A stretch of DNA of 64,000 bases. It comes from Sorangium cellulosum So0157-2. GTDB lineage: Bacteria; Myxococcota_A; Polyangia; Polyangiales; Polyangiaceae. Shown piece by piece: positions 1 through 9,835 of the stretch. Below the pieces are notes generated by a model, which saw nothing but the letters and a program-made list of their open reading frames with translations, did not search any database and was not told where the DNA came from. The position numbers and the translations under genes were made by a program. The first letter of the stretch is position 1; the number at the start of each line of letters is the position of its first letter. The stretch spans positions 1-64,000 of the forward strand of contig NC_021658.1 of the NCBI RefSeq assembly GCF_000418325.1, in the 5' to 3' direction.

Positions 1-1416
1 ATGACGATTCCGAAACACGAGCCGCGCGAAGTCTTCGATCGGGCGATCGAGCATACGCGGACGCTTTCCCCCGCGACTTTCGACCAGTGGTTCGGGGGAG
101 TTCAGTTCGATGATCTGACCGACGGCGTCCTCACGCTGCGCGTCCAGAACGAGTTCGTCCTCGAGTGGGTCAGGGACAACTTCCTGCCGGCGCTGACGGA
201 CAAGATCCGAGAGCTCACCGGCTGGTCGGTCCAGGTGGCGTGGACGATCGATCAGAACCTCGACTCGCCGATCGCCCAGCGCGTGGAGCTCACCCCGGTG
301 CGTCCGCGGGCGCTCGTGGTGCGCCCGACGAGCGCGGCGCCGGCGCCGGCGCCCCGCCCCGAGCCGTCGCTCCGGCGCGTCCCGTCGATGCCGGACGACC
401 TCAACCCGAAGCACACCTTCGCGAGCTTCGTCGTGGGCCCGTCGAACCAGCTGGCGCACGCGGCCGCGATCGCGGCGGCGGGCGGCGGGGGCCGCCGGTA
501 CAACCCGCTCTTCATCTGCGGCGGCACGGGGCTCGGCAAGACGCACCTCATGCACGCGATCGCGCACCGCGTCTTCGAGGGCAGGCCGGAGGCGCGCATC
601 ATCTACGTCTCGGCCGAGAAGTTCACGAACGACTTCATCACGGCCATCCAGCACCACCGCATGGACGAGTTCCGCGCGCGGTACCGGTCGAGCTGCGACG
701 TGCTGCTGGTCGACGACATCCAGTTCCTGGCCGGGCGCGAGCAGACGCAGGAGGAGTTCTTCCACACCTTCAACGCGCTCCACACGCTCGACCGGCAGAT
801 CGTGGTGACGAGCGACAAGTACCCCCAGAACCTCGAGCGCATGGAAGAGCGCCTCGTCTCGCGGTTCTCCTGGGGGCTCGTCGCCGACATCCAGGTGCCG
901 GAGCTGGAGACGCGCGTCGCGATCGTCCGGAACAAGGCGGCGCTCGAGGGCATCGCGCTCACCGACGACGTCGCGCTCTACCTCGCGCAGATGGTCCGCT
1001 CCAACGTCCGCGAGCTCGAGGGCACGCTGATCCGGCTGGCGGCCAAGAGCTCGCTCACGGGCCGCCCCGTGGACCTGCCGTTCGCGCGCGCCGAGATCAC
1101 GGCCACGTCGCCGCCGCGGGCGCAGATGATGAGCGTCGAGGACATCCAGCGCGCGGTGTGCCACCACTTCCACCTGCGCTCGATCGACCTCACGTCGAAG
1201 GATCGCCACAAGAGCGTGGCCTTCGCGCGCCACGTCGCGATGTACCTCTGCAAGCAGCGGCTGAAGTGCAGCTTCCCGGAGATCGGGCGGGCCTTCGGCA
1301 ACCGCGATCACACGACCGTGATGAGCGCCGTCCGCAAGATCGAGGCGCAGCGGGACTCCGATCCGCAGGTCCGCGCCCACCTCGAGGCGCTCGAGAAGAA
1401 GCTCGCCGACGAGTGA
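1..1416 (+). CDS. dnaA: Chromosomal replication initiator DnaA
   Basis: Initiator ATPase that binds DnaA boxes at oriC and melts the origin. The 471 residues show the usual four-part layout: an N-terminal interaction domain, an Ala/Pro-rich linker around residues 105-125, an AAA+ domain with Walker A GGTGLGKT (Lys about 180) and Walker B LLVDDIQF, and a C-terminal helix-turn-helix with the DHTTVM signature. Length is normal. The ATG is base 1 of the window, so its promoter and any upstream origin are out of sight. It converges on the large kinase gene, with a strong hairpin between them. Confidence 0.98.
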   Translation: MTIPKHEPREVFDRAIEHTRTLSPATFDQWFGGVQFDDLTDGVLTLRVQNEFVLEWVRDNFLPALTDKIRELTGWSVQVAWTIDQNLDSPIAQRVELTPVRPRALVVRPTSAAPAPAPRPEPSLRRVPSMPDDLNPKHTFASFVVGPSNQLAHAAAIAAAGGGGRRYNPLFICGGTGLGKTHLMHAIAHRVFEGRPEARIIYVSAEKFTNDFITAIQHHRMDEFRARYRSSCDVLLVDDIQFLAGREQTQEEFFHTFNALHTLDRQIVVTSDKYPQNLERMEERLVSRFSWGLVADIQVPELETRVAIVRNKAALEGIALTDDVALYLAQMVRSNVRELEGTLIRLAAKSSLTGRPVDLPFARAEITATSPPRAQMMSVEDIQRAVCHHFHLRSIDLTSKDRHKSVAFARHVAMYLCKQRLKCSFPEIGRAFGNRDHTTVMSAVRKIEAQRDSDPQVRAHLEALEKKLADE

Positions 1417-1459
1417 GCCGCGCGCGCCGCGCGGCGGGGCTCCCGCCGAGGGCGGCCAT

Positions 1460-1486
1460 CCCCGCGGCGCGGCCGGCGCCGCGGGG
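1460..1486. terminator. Hairpin between dnaA and the convergent kinase gene
   Basis: A perfect 11-bp inverted repeat (1460-1470 with 1476-1486) has a 5-nt loop in the 105-bp gap between two convergent genes. There is no U-tract, as is common in very G+C-rich genomes. It could end transcription in both directions. Confidence 0.5.
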
Positions 1487-1521
1487 GCGAGCCGTCGCGG
1501 CGGCGGTCGGCGCCGCGGCGA

Positions 1522-4500
1522 TCAGCGCTCGGACAGCGCGGCGCGCGCGTCGTCGGCGACGAGCTTGTTGCCGTAGGCGGAGGCGAGCTCGAGCACCTCC
1601 GCGAGCTCGCGCCGCGCCTCGTCGACCTGGGCCCGCTGCTTCAGGAGCGCGCCGAGCAGGTACCGGCTCTCCAGGGCGTCCGTCCGGTAGGAGCGCGCCT
1701 CGGCGTAGCGCGCGAGCTCGCGCAGCAGATCGCCGGCGGAGGCCGCGCCGTTCAGGCCGTCGAGGTAGGCGAGGTGCGCGCGGTTGATCGCGGCGAGCCG
1801 CTCGTGGCCGCTCTCCTCGGCGAGCTCCCTCGACTCGGTGAACGACGCGTAGGCGCGCGGCAGATCGCCGAGCCGCCGGCTCGCGTCGCCGAGGTTGTGC
1901 AGCGCGGCGGCGGTCTCGAAGCGCAGGCCCGCCGAACGGGCGAGGTCGACGGCCCGTGCCGAGGTCTTCACCGCCGCGGCGAAGTCGCGGAGGAAGAGGT
2001 GCACGAGGACGCGCTGCTTCTCGCGCTCGCTCGCCGCCGCGAGATCGCCCGGATGGCCGAGCGCCTCCGCCCGGTCGAGCGCGCGGAGCGCCGCCTCGGT
2101 GTCGCCCGTCGCCGCGCGGGTCTGGGAGATGGCGAGCAAGAGCCGCTCGTCGTCGATGTCGCCCATCGCCTCGAGCTGCTCGACCGCGCGGACCGCGCGG
2201 GTGAAATCGCCCGTCCTCACGCCGATCTCCGTCTCGCACGCGAGCGCCTTCCGGCGGAGGTCCTCGCGGTCGCCGGCGAGGGCGTACGCCTCCTCCAGGC
2301 GCGCGTACGCGTCGGCGAAGAGGTCCACCGCGCCGAGCGCGCGCGCCACGTCGACGCGCGCCGAGAGCTTCTGCTCCGGGGCGCCGGCCTCGTCGATGCG
2401 CCGGAGCGCGCGGGCCGCGACGTCGCCGAGGTCGGGCGCGGAGCGCACGCGCACCACGACGTCGGCGAGCGCGCGGAGCCACGCGGCGAGCTCCGCCGGC
2501 GAGCGGTGGGCGTGGTCGCCGAGGTCGAGCGCCTGGAAGATGAGCCGGAGCGCGGGGTCGAGCTGGCTCGCGCGGATCTTGTGGAGCGCCGCCCGCGCGT
2601 AGAACGTCGCGGCCCGGTCGCGGTCGCCGGCCTGGTAGAAGTGCTGCCCGATGCGCTCGGCGTGCTCGGCGCCGTCCTCGCCGACGACCGCGACGTACGC
2701 CGCCGCGGCCGCGGCGTGCAGCTCCCGGCGCACCTCGGGCGGGATCGCGTCGAGGACGATCTCGCCGTGCATGGGCGACGCGAAGCCCGCCTGCGCGGGG
2801 CCCTTGAGCCGCAGGAGATCGCGGGTCGCGAGCCCGGAGATCGCGCGGTTCACGAGCGAGAGCTTCTGCTGGAGCAGCGCCGCGAGGACCTCGGTCGGCA
2901 CCGGATCGCCGAGGATCGCCGCGGCCTGGAGCACGGCGCGGTCGCTCGGGTCGAGCCGCCGCACCCGGGTGGCGATGAGCGTGCGCAGCGAGCGCGGCAC
3001 CGCCGACGCGCCGTCGAGCCGGGCCTTCACCGCGCCGCTCACGACGGTGAGCGCGCCGGAGTCGCTGAGCTCCTTGATGAGCTCCTCGAGGAAGAGCGGG
3101 TGGCCGCCGGCGCGCTCGCGGCAGAAGGCGACCACCTCGGGCGGCAGGAACGTCGCGCCGATGCGCGCCGACATGAGGCGCGCGCTGTCGCTGTCCGAGA
3201 GCTCCCCGACCCGGATCCGATAGAAGTGGGGGTGCGCCTCGAGCAGCGGCGGGGGGTCGCTGCGCGTCGCCAGGATCAGCACGGCGCGGAGCCCGCCGGC
3301 GCGGCCGGCCGTGGCGAGGAGGGTCTCGGCGGTGAGCTGGTCCATCGCCTGCGCGTCGTCCCAGGCGAAGCAGTGGAGCCGGTCCTCGCAGAGGCTCTGC
3401 ACCATCCGAGGGAACGCCGTGCGCAGGATCGCGGTCGTCCCCTGCGGCGCCCGCGGGTCGACGAGCGCCGCGCCGAGCTGGCCGAGGACGGCCGCGGACT
3501 CGTCCTCGCGCAGGCCGAGCGCGCGCAGCCGCGGCAGCACGGCGCGGATGCGCTCCTCGTCGTCGCCCTCCTGGATGCCGCAGAGCACCTGCAGCATCGC
3601 GGTGAGGCCGCTCCACGGGACGTCGGCGCCGTTGTGCGGGCACGACGCGACGTAGACGCCGACGTTGTAGTCGCCCTTCGAGAGCCGCCGCTCCATCTCG
3701 GCGAGCAGCCGCGTCTTGCCGATGCCGCGCTCGCCCTGGATGACCGTGATCTGCGCGCGCTTCCTCGTGGCGGCGGCGAGGATGTCCCCGAGCTGCTTGA
3801 GCTCGTCGCGGCGGCCGACGAAGCGCCCGTACGCGCCGTCCGGGGGCTCCGCCGAGGTGACCACGCGCCCCCCCTCGGGCGCGGTCCGGCCCGCGCCGGG
3901 CAGCTCCTCGGTCGTGAAGGCGTTGCGGAGGACGCGCCAGGTGAGGTGTGACACGGCGACCTGGGACTCGGTCGCGCGGGCGAGCGCCTGGGCCGAGGCG
4001 ATGAGCGAGGTGAGGCGCTCGTCGCGGATCGGGGCGCCGGCGCCGTCGACGAGGATGCGGGCGAGGTGGATGCCGGCCGAGGCCGCAGCGCCCCCGCCGC
4101 GCGAGCGGAGGATCACGAGGGCGGCGCGCACCGCGGCCTCGGTGTCGCGGCCGTCGGCGTCGCCGAGCCCGAAGACGGCGACGAGCTGCGACGCCTCCTG
4201 CTCGAGCAGCAGCGCGCCGTAGCGCGCCAGCACCTCGCGGGCCCGCGCGATGCGCTTCGCCGCGTCGGCCGCGGGGCCCGTGAAGATGAGCACGAGCGCC
4301 GTGACCTCGCGCCGCTCGCCGAGCCCGCGCGCGGCCGGGCTGCTGTCGGCCTTGTCGAGCAGCTGGAGGAGCCCCGACGCCGTGATGCGGCTGCGCGTGC
4401 TCGTCGTGTGCGGCACCTCGACCGGGGTGCGGTCGTTGGCGCCGAGCGGCTCCTCCTCGAGCGCGGCGCTCGCCTCGAGCTCGGCGCCCGCCTTCTCCTC

Positions 4501-5445
4501 GTGGAACGGCTCGAGGAACTCGGCGAGGTCGTTCGCCCCGAACCGCTCGCCGGTCGCGTAGAAGAAGCCGAGGAGCGCCTCGTGCAGCCGCCCGGCGTCG
4601 GGGAACCGATCCTCGGCGTTCTTCGCGAGCATCGTGCTCACGATGTCGACGAGCGGCCTCGGCACGTCGGGGCGCACGAGCGCGAGCGGCGGGTACTCGC
4701 TCGCCTGCAGCCGCCGCATGACCTCGAACGCCGTCGGCGCCGCGAACGGGTTCGAGCCGGCGATCATCTCGTAGAGCACCGTCCCGAGCGAGAAGAGGTC
4801 GCTCCTGCCGTCGATGGCGCCGGCGCGCGACTGCTCGGGGCTCATGTAGGCGAGCTTCCCGCGGATCCTGCCGGCGCGCTTCTCGCCGACCTCCTCCTCG
4901 GTCATCGACTGCGTCGCCTTGGCGATGCCGAAGTCGGTGACCTTCACCTCTCCCTCCCAGGAGAGCAGGATGTTCTGGGGCGAGATGTCGCGGTGGACGA
5001 TGCCGAGGGGGCGCGACTGCTCGTCGCGCCGCCTATGGGCGTGGTCGAGCGCCTTGGCGATCTCGGCGGTCATGAAGACGGCCATGGCGAGGGGGATCGG
5101 CCGCTTCGACCTCCGGCAGCGGGCGAGCAGCGTCGCCAGGTCGAGCCCGGGGACGTACTCCATCGCGATGAAGTAGCTCGTCGGATCGCCGTTCGGGTGG
5201 TCGACGCGGCCGAGGTCGAACACCTGCACGATGTTCGCGTGCGAGAGGCGGACGGCGAGCTTCGCCTCGTGCACGAACATGTCGACGAAGCGCCCCTGCT
5301 CGGCGAGCTTGGGGAGGATGCGCTTGATGACGAGGACCTTCTCGAACCCCTCGACGCCGAAGCTCTTGGCCTTGAAGACCTCGGCCATGCCGCCTTCGCC
5401 GAGGCGCTCGAGCAAGCGATAGCGTCCGAAGGTCTCGTTCAGCAT
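1522..5445 (-). CDS. Ser/Thr protein kinase fused to a degenerate cyclase-like domain, an AAA ATPase and TPR repeats
   Basis: A very large (1307 aa) signalling protein. Residues 8-280 are a Hanks-type kinase: glycine loop GEGGMAEV, ATP-binding Lys41, catalytic HRDISPQN and DFG. The usual Lys of HRDLK is replaced, as in many myxobacterial kinases. Residues about 380-520 resemble a class III nucleotide cyclase homology domain but lack the metal-binding Asp pattern. Next comes an AAA/STAND-type ATPase (Walker A GERGIGKT, Walker-B-like FAWDDA), then a long helical TPR-like region to the C terminus. This is the PknK/LuxR-like ATPase architecture with a sensor arm. It lies 120 bp downstream of dnaK on the same strand, so some co-transcription with the chaperone genes is possible. 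Targets are unknown. Confidence 0.9.
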   Translation of the reverse strand: MLNETFGRYRLLERLGEGGMAEVFKAKSFGVEGFEKVLVIKRILPKLAEQGRFVDMFVHEAKLAVRLSHANIVQVFDLGRVDHPNGDPTSYFIAMEYVPGLDLATLLARCRRSKRPIPLAMAVFMTAEIAKALDHAHRRRDEQSRPLGIVHRDISPQNILLSWEGEVKVTDFGIAKATQSMTEEEVGEKRAGRIRGKLAYMSPEQSRAGAIDGRSDLFSLGTVLYEMIAGSNPFAAPTAFEVMRRLQASEYPPLALVRPDVPRPLVDIVSTMLAKNAEDRFPDAGRLHEALLGFFYATGERFGANDLAEFLEPFHEEKAGAELEASAALEEEPLGANDRTPVEVPHTTSTRSRITASGLLQLLDKADSSPAARGLGERREVTALVLIFTGPAADAAKRIARAREVLARYGALLLEQEASQLVAVFGLGDADGRDTEAAVRAALVILRSRGGGAAASAGIHLARILVDGAGAPIRDERLTSLIASAQALARATESQVAVSHLTWRVLRNAFTTEELPGAGRTAPEGGRVVTSAEPPDGAYGRFVGRRDELKQLGDILAAATRKRAQITVIQGERGIGKTRLLAEMERRLSKGDYNVGVYVASCPHNGADVPWSGLTAMLQVLCGIQEGDDEERIRAVLPRLRALGLREDESAAVLGQLGAALVDPRAPQGTTAILRTAFPRMVQSLCEDRLHCFAWDDAQAMDQLTAETLLATAGRAGGLRAVLILATRSDPPPLLEAHPHFYRIRVGELSDSDSARLMSARIGATFLPPEVVAFCRERAGGHPLFLEELIKELSDSGALTVVSGAVKARLDGASAVPRSLRTLIATRVRRLDPSDRAVLQAAAILGDPVPTEVLAALLQQKLSLVNRAISGLATRDLLRLKGPAQAGFASPMHGEIVLDAIPPEVRRELHAAAAAAYVAVVGEDGAEHAERIGQHFYQAGDRDRAATFYARAALHKIRASQLDPALRLIFQALDLGDHAHRSPAELAAWLRALADVVVRVRSAPDLGDVAARALRRIDEAGAPEQKLSARVDVARALGAVDLFADAYARLEEAYALAGDREDLRRKALACETEIGVRTGDFTRAVRAVEQLEAMGDIDDERLLLAISQTRAATGDTEAALRALDRAEALGHPGDLAAASEREKQRVLVHLFLRDFAAAVKTSARAVDLARSAGLRFETAAALHNLGDASRRLGDLPRAYASFTESRELAEESGHERLAAINRAHLAYLDGLNGAASAGDLLRELARYAEARSYRTDALESRYLLGALLKQRAQVDEARRELAEVLELASAYGNKLVADDARAALSER

Positions 5446-5565
5446 CGTCGCGTCGAAGCCCCGCGCAGCCCTGCGTCTAGAGCGCGCGCGGCGCTCCGGA
5501 GGGGACCGCCTCGGCGCGGCGCGCGCGCCGGCGCTCGCTCGCCGGCCCCGCCGCCGGGCCGCGCG

Positions 5566-7428
5566 TCACGTCTCGACCGCCTTGTTCGCGCCGGCGTCAT
5601 CGTCCCCTCCATACATCGACTCCGCGATCCGGAACGCCGCCCCCTCGAGGCGCGCGTACGCCGCCCGGAGCGCGTCGAGATCGCCGCCGCCGTCGAGCAG
5701 CTTGCGCAGCGCGGAGCACTCGGCTTGGACCTCGCCGAGGAGCTCGGCGTCGAGCAGATCGCTGTAGCCGTCGAGGGCCTGCTCGGTCGTGTAGACGAGG
5801 GTCTCGGCCTGGTTGCGGAGCTCGGCGAGCTCGCGCCGGAGCGCGTCGGTCTGCTTGAACCGCTCGCCCTCCGAGACGAGCCGGTCGACCTCGTCCGGCG
5901 TGAGGCCGCTCGTCGGGGTCACCCGGACCTCCTGCACCCTCCCCGTCCCGAGATCGCGCGCCTCGACGCGGACGATCCCGTTCTCGTCGATGCGGAAGGT
6001 GACCTGGATCTTGGGCAGCCCGCGGGGCGCGGGCGGGATGCCGGTGAGCTCGAAGCGGGCGAGGCTCCGGCAGTCGGCGGCCATCTCGCGCTCGCCCTGG
6101 AGCACGTGCACGGGGACGAAGCTCTGGTTGTCGACGCTCGTCGTGAAGATCTCGCTCCGCTCGGTCGGGATCGTGGTGTTGCGCGGGATGAGCTTGAACA
6201 TCACGCCGCCGCCGGTCTCGACGCCGAGCGACAGCGGCGTCACGTCGAGGAGCAGCACCTCGTCGACGTGCCCCGAGAGCGCGGCGCCCTGCAGCGCCGC
6301 GCCGACCGCGACGACCTCGTCGGGGTTGACGCCCTTGTTCGGCTCCCGGCCGAAGAACTCGCGCACCGCCGCCTGCACGGCGGGCATCCGCGTCATGCCG
6401 CCGACGAGGACCACCGTGTTGACGGCGGAGACGGGGAGCTTGGCGTCGCCGAGCGTCGCCCGGCAGACGTCGACGGTCCGCCGGATGAGGCTGTCGCAGA
6501 GCATCTCGAGCTCGTTGCGCCGCATCGATCGCTCGAGGTGGAGCGGCCCGCCGCCGGGGCCGACGGCGATGAAGGGGATGTTGATCTCGGTCTCGAGCGA
6601 CGACGAGAGCTCGTGCTTCGCCTTCTCCGCCGCCTCCTTGAGCCGCTGGAGCGCCATGCGGTCGCGGCGCAGATCGATCCGGTGCTTGGCGTCGAACTCG
6701 TCGGCGAGCAGGTCGATGATCCGCTGGTCGAAGTCCTCGCCGCCGAGGTGCGTGTCGCCGCCGGTCGCCTTGACGCTGAAGACCCCGCTCGCGATCTCGA
6801 GGATCGAGATGTCGAACGTCCCGCCGCCGAGGTCGTAGACCGCGATCGTCTCGGCCTTCACCTTGTCGAGGCCGTAGGCGAGCGCCGCGGCGGTCGGCTC
6901 GTTGATGATCCGGCGCACCTCGAGCCCGGCGATCCGCCCCGCGTCCTTCGTCGCCTGCCGCTGCGCGTCGTCGAAGTAGGCCGGGACGGTCACCACCGCT
7001 TCGGTCACCGGCTCGCCGAGGAATCGCTCGGCGACCTGCTTCATCTGGCCGAGGATCATCGCCGAGATCTCGGGGGGCGAGTAGCTGCGCCCCTTGACCT
7101 CGACCCAGGCGTCGCTGTTCGGCGCCTCGACGATCTTGTAGGGGGCGAGCAGGATCTGCTTGCTGACCTCGGGCGCGCTGAACTTGCGGCCCATCAGCCG
7201 CTTCACCGCGTAGATGGTGTTCTGAGGGTTCGTGACCGCCTGGCGCCGCGCCACCTGCCCGACCAGGCGCTCACCGCTCGCGGGGAAGCCGACCACGGAG
7301 GGCGTCGTGCGCGCGCCCTCGGCGTTCGGGATCACCCGCACGTCGTTGGCCGAGGCGACCCCTGCCCCTTCGACGACCGCCACGCACGAGTTCGTCGTCC
7401 CGAGATCGATGCCGATCACCTTCCCCAT
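5566..7428 (-). CDS. dnaK: Hsp70 chaperone DnaK
   Basis: ATP-dependent protein-folding chaperone working with GrpE and a DnaJ partner. The N terminus carries the Hsp70 phosphate-binding motif [21 protein letters not shown], the [12 protein letters not shown] segment and the [10 protein letters not shown] signature follow, then a substrate-binding domain from about residue 385. At 620 aa it is slightly shorter than typical DnaK and ends in an acidic tail. It lies 183 bp downstream of grpE on the same strand, and no dnaJ follows. No CIRCE operator is seen upstream although hrcA is 8 kb away. It may be one of several Hsp70 paralogues, which are common in myxobacteria. Confidence 0.95.
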   Translation of the reverse strand: MGKVIGIDLGTTNSCVAVVEGAGVASANDVRVIPNAEGARTTPSVVGFPASGERLVGQVARRQAVTNPQNTIYAVKRLMGRKFSAPEVSKQILLAPYKIVEAPNSDAWVEVKGRSYSPPEISAMILGQMKQVAERFLGEPVTEAVVTVPAYFDDAQRQATKDAGRIAGLEVRRIINEPTAAALAYGLDKVKAETIAVYDLGGGTFDISILEIASGVFSVKATGGDTHLGGEDFDQRIIDLLADEFDAKHRIDLRRDRMALQRLKEAAEKAKHELSSSLETEINIPFIAVGPGGGPLHLERSMRRNELEMLCDSLIRRTVDVCRATLGDAKLPVSAVNTVVLVGGMTRMPAVQAAVREFFGREPNKGVNPDEVVAVGAALQGAALSGHVDEVLLLDVTPLSLGVETGGGVMFKLIPRNTTIPTERSEIFTTSVDNQSFVPVHVLQGEREMAADCRSLARFELTGIPPAPRGLPKIQVTFRIDENGIVRVEARDLGTGRVQEVRVTPTSGLTPDEVDRLVSEGERFKQTDALRRELAELRNQAETLVYTTEQALDGYSDLLDAELLGEVQAECSALRKLLDGGGDLDALRAAYARLEGAAFRIAESMYGGDDDAGANKAVET

Positions 7429-7611
7429 ATGCGGCGAAAGATACTACAGGCCTGAATGCTCGCCGGGTGGGGAGACGACCGTGGCGCCCGCGATATTTGG
7501 GGAGATCGTGCGGCGAGGTGGCGGGGCACAGCAGAGTGGGCCACCGCCATGATGCGCATGAGGCAGGCGATGTGCGCCGGAGGGAGCCGGCGCGCGCAGC
7601 GGCGGTGAAGC

Positions 7612-8196
7612 TCAGTTCGCCGCGGGGGCGGCCTCGCCGGGCGGGCCCTTCGAGACGACGACCATCGCCGCGCGGATCAGGTAATCGCCCAGCATGTATC
7701 CCGGCTGGACCTCCGCGATGACGACGCCGGCCGGGTGCTCGGTCGACTCGATCTGCTGGATGGCCTCGTGCACGCTGGGATCGAAGGGCTTGCCGACGGC
7801 GGCGATGCGCTTGATGCCCGTGCGGTCGAGCGTGTCGACGAACTGCTTGGCCACGATGCGCACGCCCTCGGCGACCGACTTCACGTCGGGCGCGCTCTCC
7901 GCGTGGGTGGCGGCGCGCTCGAGGTTGTCGAAGACCGGGAGCAGGTCCTTCAGGATCGACTCGCGCCCGCGGCGCTGCGCCTCTTCGACCTCGCGCCGGG
8001 AGCGCTTCCGGAAGTTGTCGAAATCGGCGGCGGTGCGCAGCAGCTGCTCGCGCAGCCGCGCGGCCTCGGCCTGCGCCTCGCCGAGCTTGTCTTCGGGGGT
8101 GGGGGCTCGCTGCTCCGCCGGCTCTGCGCGTTCCGCCTGCGCCTCCGCCGTCTCCCCGGTGTTCTGGCTCGACCCATTTTGTTCCGAATCGCTCAT
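7612..8196 (-). CDS. grpE: Nucleotide exchange factor GrpE
   Basis: Releases ADP from DnaK. The 194 residues begin with a Gln/Glu/Ala-rich acidic tail, then a long coiled coil with the diagnostic segment [14 protein letters not shown], then the beta domain with [11 protein letters not shown] and [13 protein letters not shown]. The reading frame stays open far upstream, but the conserved protein and the ATG at 8196 fix the start. A -10-like TATAGT lies only 12 nt before the ATG, so the leader would be very short. It precedes dnaK and is divergent from argD. Confidence 0.96.
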   Translation of the reverse strand: MSDSEQNGSSQNTGETAEAQAERAEPAEQRAPTPEDKLGEAQAEAARLREQLLRTAADFDNFRKRSRREVEEAQRRGRESILKDLLPVFDNLERAATHAESAPDVKSVAEGVRIVAKQFVDTLDRTGIKRIAAVGKPFDPSVHEAIQQIESTEHPAGVVIAEVQPGYMLGDYLIRAAMVVVSKGPPGEAAPAAN

Positions 8197-8208
8197 AGGA
8201 CGGCCGGC

Positions 8209-8214
8209 ACTATA
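8209..8214 (-). promoter_or_regulatory. Putative -10 element of grpE
   Basis: Read on the minus strand this is TATAGT, five of six matches to the sigma-70 -10 consensus, 12 nt upstream of the grpE ATG. No recognisable -35 is present. The region where it should lie (about 8232-8237) abuts the 23-bp repeat array, which suggests activator-dependent or unusual promoter use. Confidence 0.4.
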
Positions 8215-8235
8215 ACCAGCCGCGATCCGCTGGCC

Positions 8236-8327
8236 GTCGCCAGGCCGAAGGTCGGTCCGTCGCCAGGCCGAAGGTCGGTCCGTCGCCAGGCCGAAGGTCG
8301 GTCCGTCGCCAGGCCGAAGGTCGGTCC
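8236..8327. repeat. Four perfect 23-bp tandem repeats between grpE and argD
   Basis: Four identical head-to-tail copies start at 8236, 8259, 8282 and 8305. Each unit holds a small dyad, CCGA-AGG-TCGG. The array begins where the grpE -35 region should be and lies in the 375-bp divergent gap between grpE and argD. The frames across it are open but encode only repetitive Arg/Pro/Gly peptides, so it is not a gene. It could be a protein-binding array or simply a slippage product. Confidence 0.9.
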
Positions 8328-8442
8328 GCGGCGGGCGAGCGCCGGCGCGCCCCGGCGGCCGTGGCTCACCGGGGCCGGCCAGAGGCGCTTCGGGACCGGC
8401 CGCGGGCGCCTCGGGACCGGCCGCGGGCGCTCGCGGGCGGTC

Positions 8443-8475
8443 GCTCCGGACGCGCTCCGGACGCGCTCCGGACGC
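8443..8475. repeat. Three 11-bp tandem repeats upstream of argD
   Basis: Three perfect copies of GCTCCGGACGC (8443, 8454, 8465) are followed by a partial fourth. Just upstream, about 8390-8430, is a roughly doubled 21-bp segment around GGGACCGGCCGCGGGCGC. Together with the 23-bp array this makes nearly the whole 8197-8571 gap repetitive. No gene is seen in the gap. Confidence 0.85.
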
Positions 8476-8571
8476 GCTCCGGGACGCACGTTTTGCCCGG
8501 GTCGCAGCAATCCGCGGCCGGCGTGCATCCACCGTTTGCTCCGACCCCCTGCCCGGCGTTAGATCGGCCCC

Positions 8572-9834
8572 ATGAGCATCGCCCCCAGCCCCGCCGGCGC
8601 ACCAACCCCGGCGAACGCCTCGACGCCCGCCAGCTCGCCGCTCCTCGCGGCGCAGAAGCACCTCCTCGGCAACTACCGCCAGCCCGCGTTCGTCCTCGAC
8701 CGCGGCCGGGGGTGCGAGCTCTTCGACACGGATGGGCGCAGGTATCTCGACATGTGCGCGGGGGTGGCGGTGGCCTCGCTCGGACACGCGCACCCGCGGC
8801 TCGTGGCGACCATCGCCGAGCAGGCGGGCCGGCTCATGCACGTCTCCAACTATTTCTTCAACGCCGAGAACCTCCGCCTCGCCGAGGAGCTCTGCGCGAA
8901 GACCGGCTTCGACCGCGCCTTCTTCTGCAACTCGGGCGCGGAGGCGAACGAGGCGATGCTCAAGCTGGCGCGCCGCCACTTCTTCAACCGGGGCGAGACC
9001 GAGCGCTACCGGATCATCGCGTTCGAGAACGCCTTCCACGGCCGCACCCTCGGCGCGATCGCCCTGACCGGGACGCCGAAGTACCGCGAGGGCTTCGGCC
9101 CCTCGCTCGCGGGCGTCACCCACGTGCCCTACGGGGACGTGGCCGCGGTGCGCGCCGCCATGGGCCCGGACGTCGCCGGGATCCTCGTGGAGCCGGTGCA
9201 GGGGGAGGGCGGCGTCCTGCCGGCCCCTGCCGGGTTCCTCGCCGAGCTGCGGCGCATCGCGGACGAGCACGGCGCCCTGCTGCTCCTCGACGAGGTGCAG
9301 ACCGGCATCGGGCGCACGGGGCACTGGCTCGGGGCGACGTACGACGGTGTCCAGGGCGACGCGGCGGCGCTCGCGAAGGGGCTCGGCGGCGGCTTCCCGA
9401 TCGGCGCGCTGGTGCTGCGGGAGCGGCTCAACGGCGCGCTGCCCCCGGGCTCGCACGGCTCGACCTACGGCGGCAACGCGCTCGCCTCCGCCACGGCGCG
9501 CACGGTGCTCGCGGTCGTCGAGGAAGAGAAGCTCTGCGAGGCCGCCCAGAAGCGCGGCGAGCAGCTCGGCCGCGGCCTCGCCGCGATCGCCGCGCGGCTC
9601 CCGGGCGTGTGCGCCGGCGAGCGCGGGCGCGGCCTGCTCCGCGGGCTCATCCTCGCGCCGGGCGTCGACGCGCGCGCCGCGCTCGGCCGCGCGCGCGACC
9701 GGGGCGTGCTGCTCACGATCGCGGGCAGCAACGTGCTCCGGTTCACGCCGCCCCTCATCGTGAGCGAGGCGCAGATCGACGAGGCCGTGGCCGAGGTCGA
9801 GGCCGCGCTCGCCGAGACGCCGGCTGCGGGTTGA
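8572..9834 (+). CDS. argD: Acetylornithine/succinyldiaminopimelate aminotransferase
   Basis: PLP-dependent class III aminotransferase of arginine (and possibly lysine) synthesis, using glutamate as amino donor. The 420 residues show the expected motifs: [16 protein letters not shown], the cofactor-binding Asp in LLLDEVQTG, and the Schiff-base Lys269 in [14 protein letters not shown]. The first 25 or so residues are a Ser/Pro/Ala-rich extension. The ATG at 8572 is preceded by TTAGAT. Its stop is one base before the next gene's GTG, so translation is probably coupled. Other omega-aminotransferases look similar, but the motif set favours ArgD. Confidence 0.92.
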   Translation: MSIAPSPAGAPTPANASTPASSPLLAAQKHLLGNYRQPAFVLDRGRGCELFDTDGRRYLDMCAGVAVASLGHAHPRLVATIAEQAGRLMHVSNYFFNAENLRLAEELCAKTGFDRAFFCNSGAEANEAMLKLARRHFFNRGETERYRIIAFENAFHGRTLGAIALTGTPKYREGFGPSLAGVTHVPYGDVAAVRAAMGPDVAGILVEPVQGEGGVLPAPAGFLAELRRIADEHGALLLLDEVQTGIGRTGHWLGATYDGVQGDAAALAKGLGGGFPIGALVLRERLNGALPPGSHGSTYGGNALASATARTVLAVVEEEKLCEAAQKRGEQLGRGLAAIAARLPGVCAGERGRGLLRGLILAPGVDARAALGRARDRGVLLTIAGSNVLRFTPPLIVSEAQIDEAVAEVEAALAETPAAG

Positions 9835-9835
9835 G

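Noticed and set aside
1..1521. oriC or DnaA boxes near dnaA
   Set aside because: No TTATNCACA-type box was found by eye anywhere in the window; the origin, if adjacent, lies upstream of base 1.
4066..7455. A 1129-codon open frame antisense to dnaK and the large kinase gene
   Set aside because: Its product is Arg/Ala/Gly/Pro-rich with no conserved motif; such frames are expected opposite G+C-rich genes, and the minus strand holds clear dnaK and kinase sequence.
8193..8528. Open frame over the grpE/argD repeats
   Set aside because: Its peptide simply mirrors the tandem repeats (Arg/Pro/Gly/Asp periodicity) and has no ribosome site.
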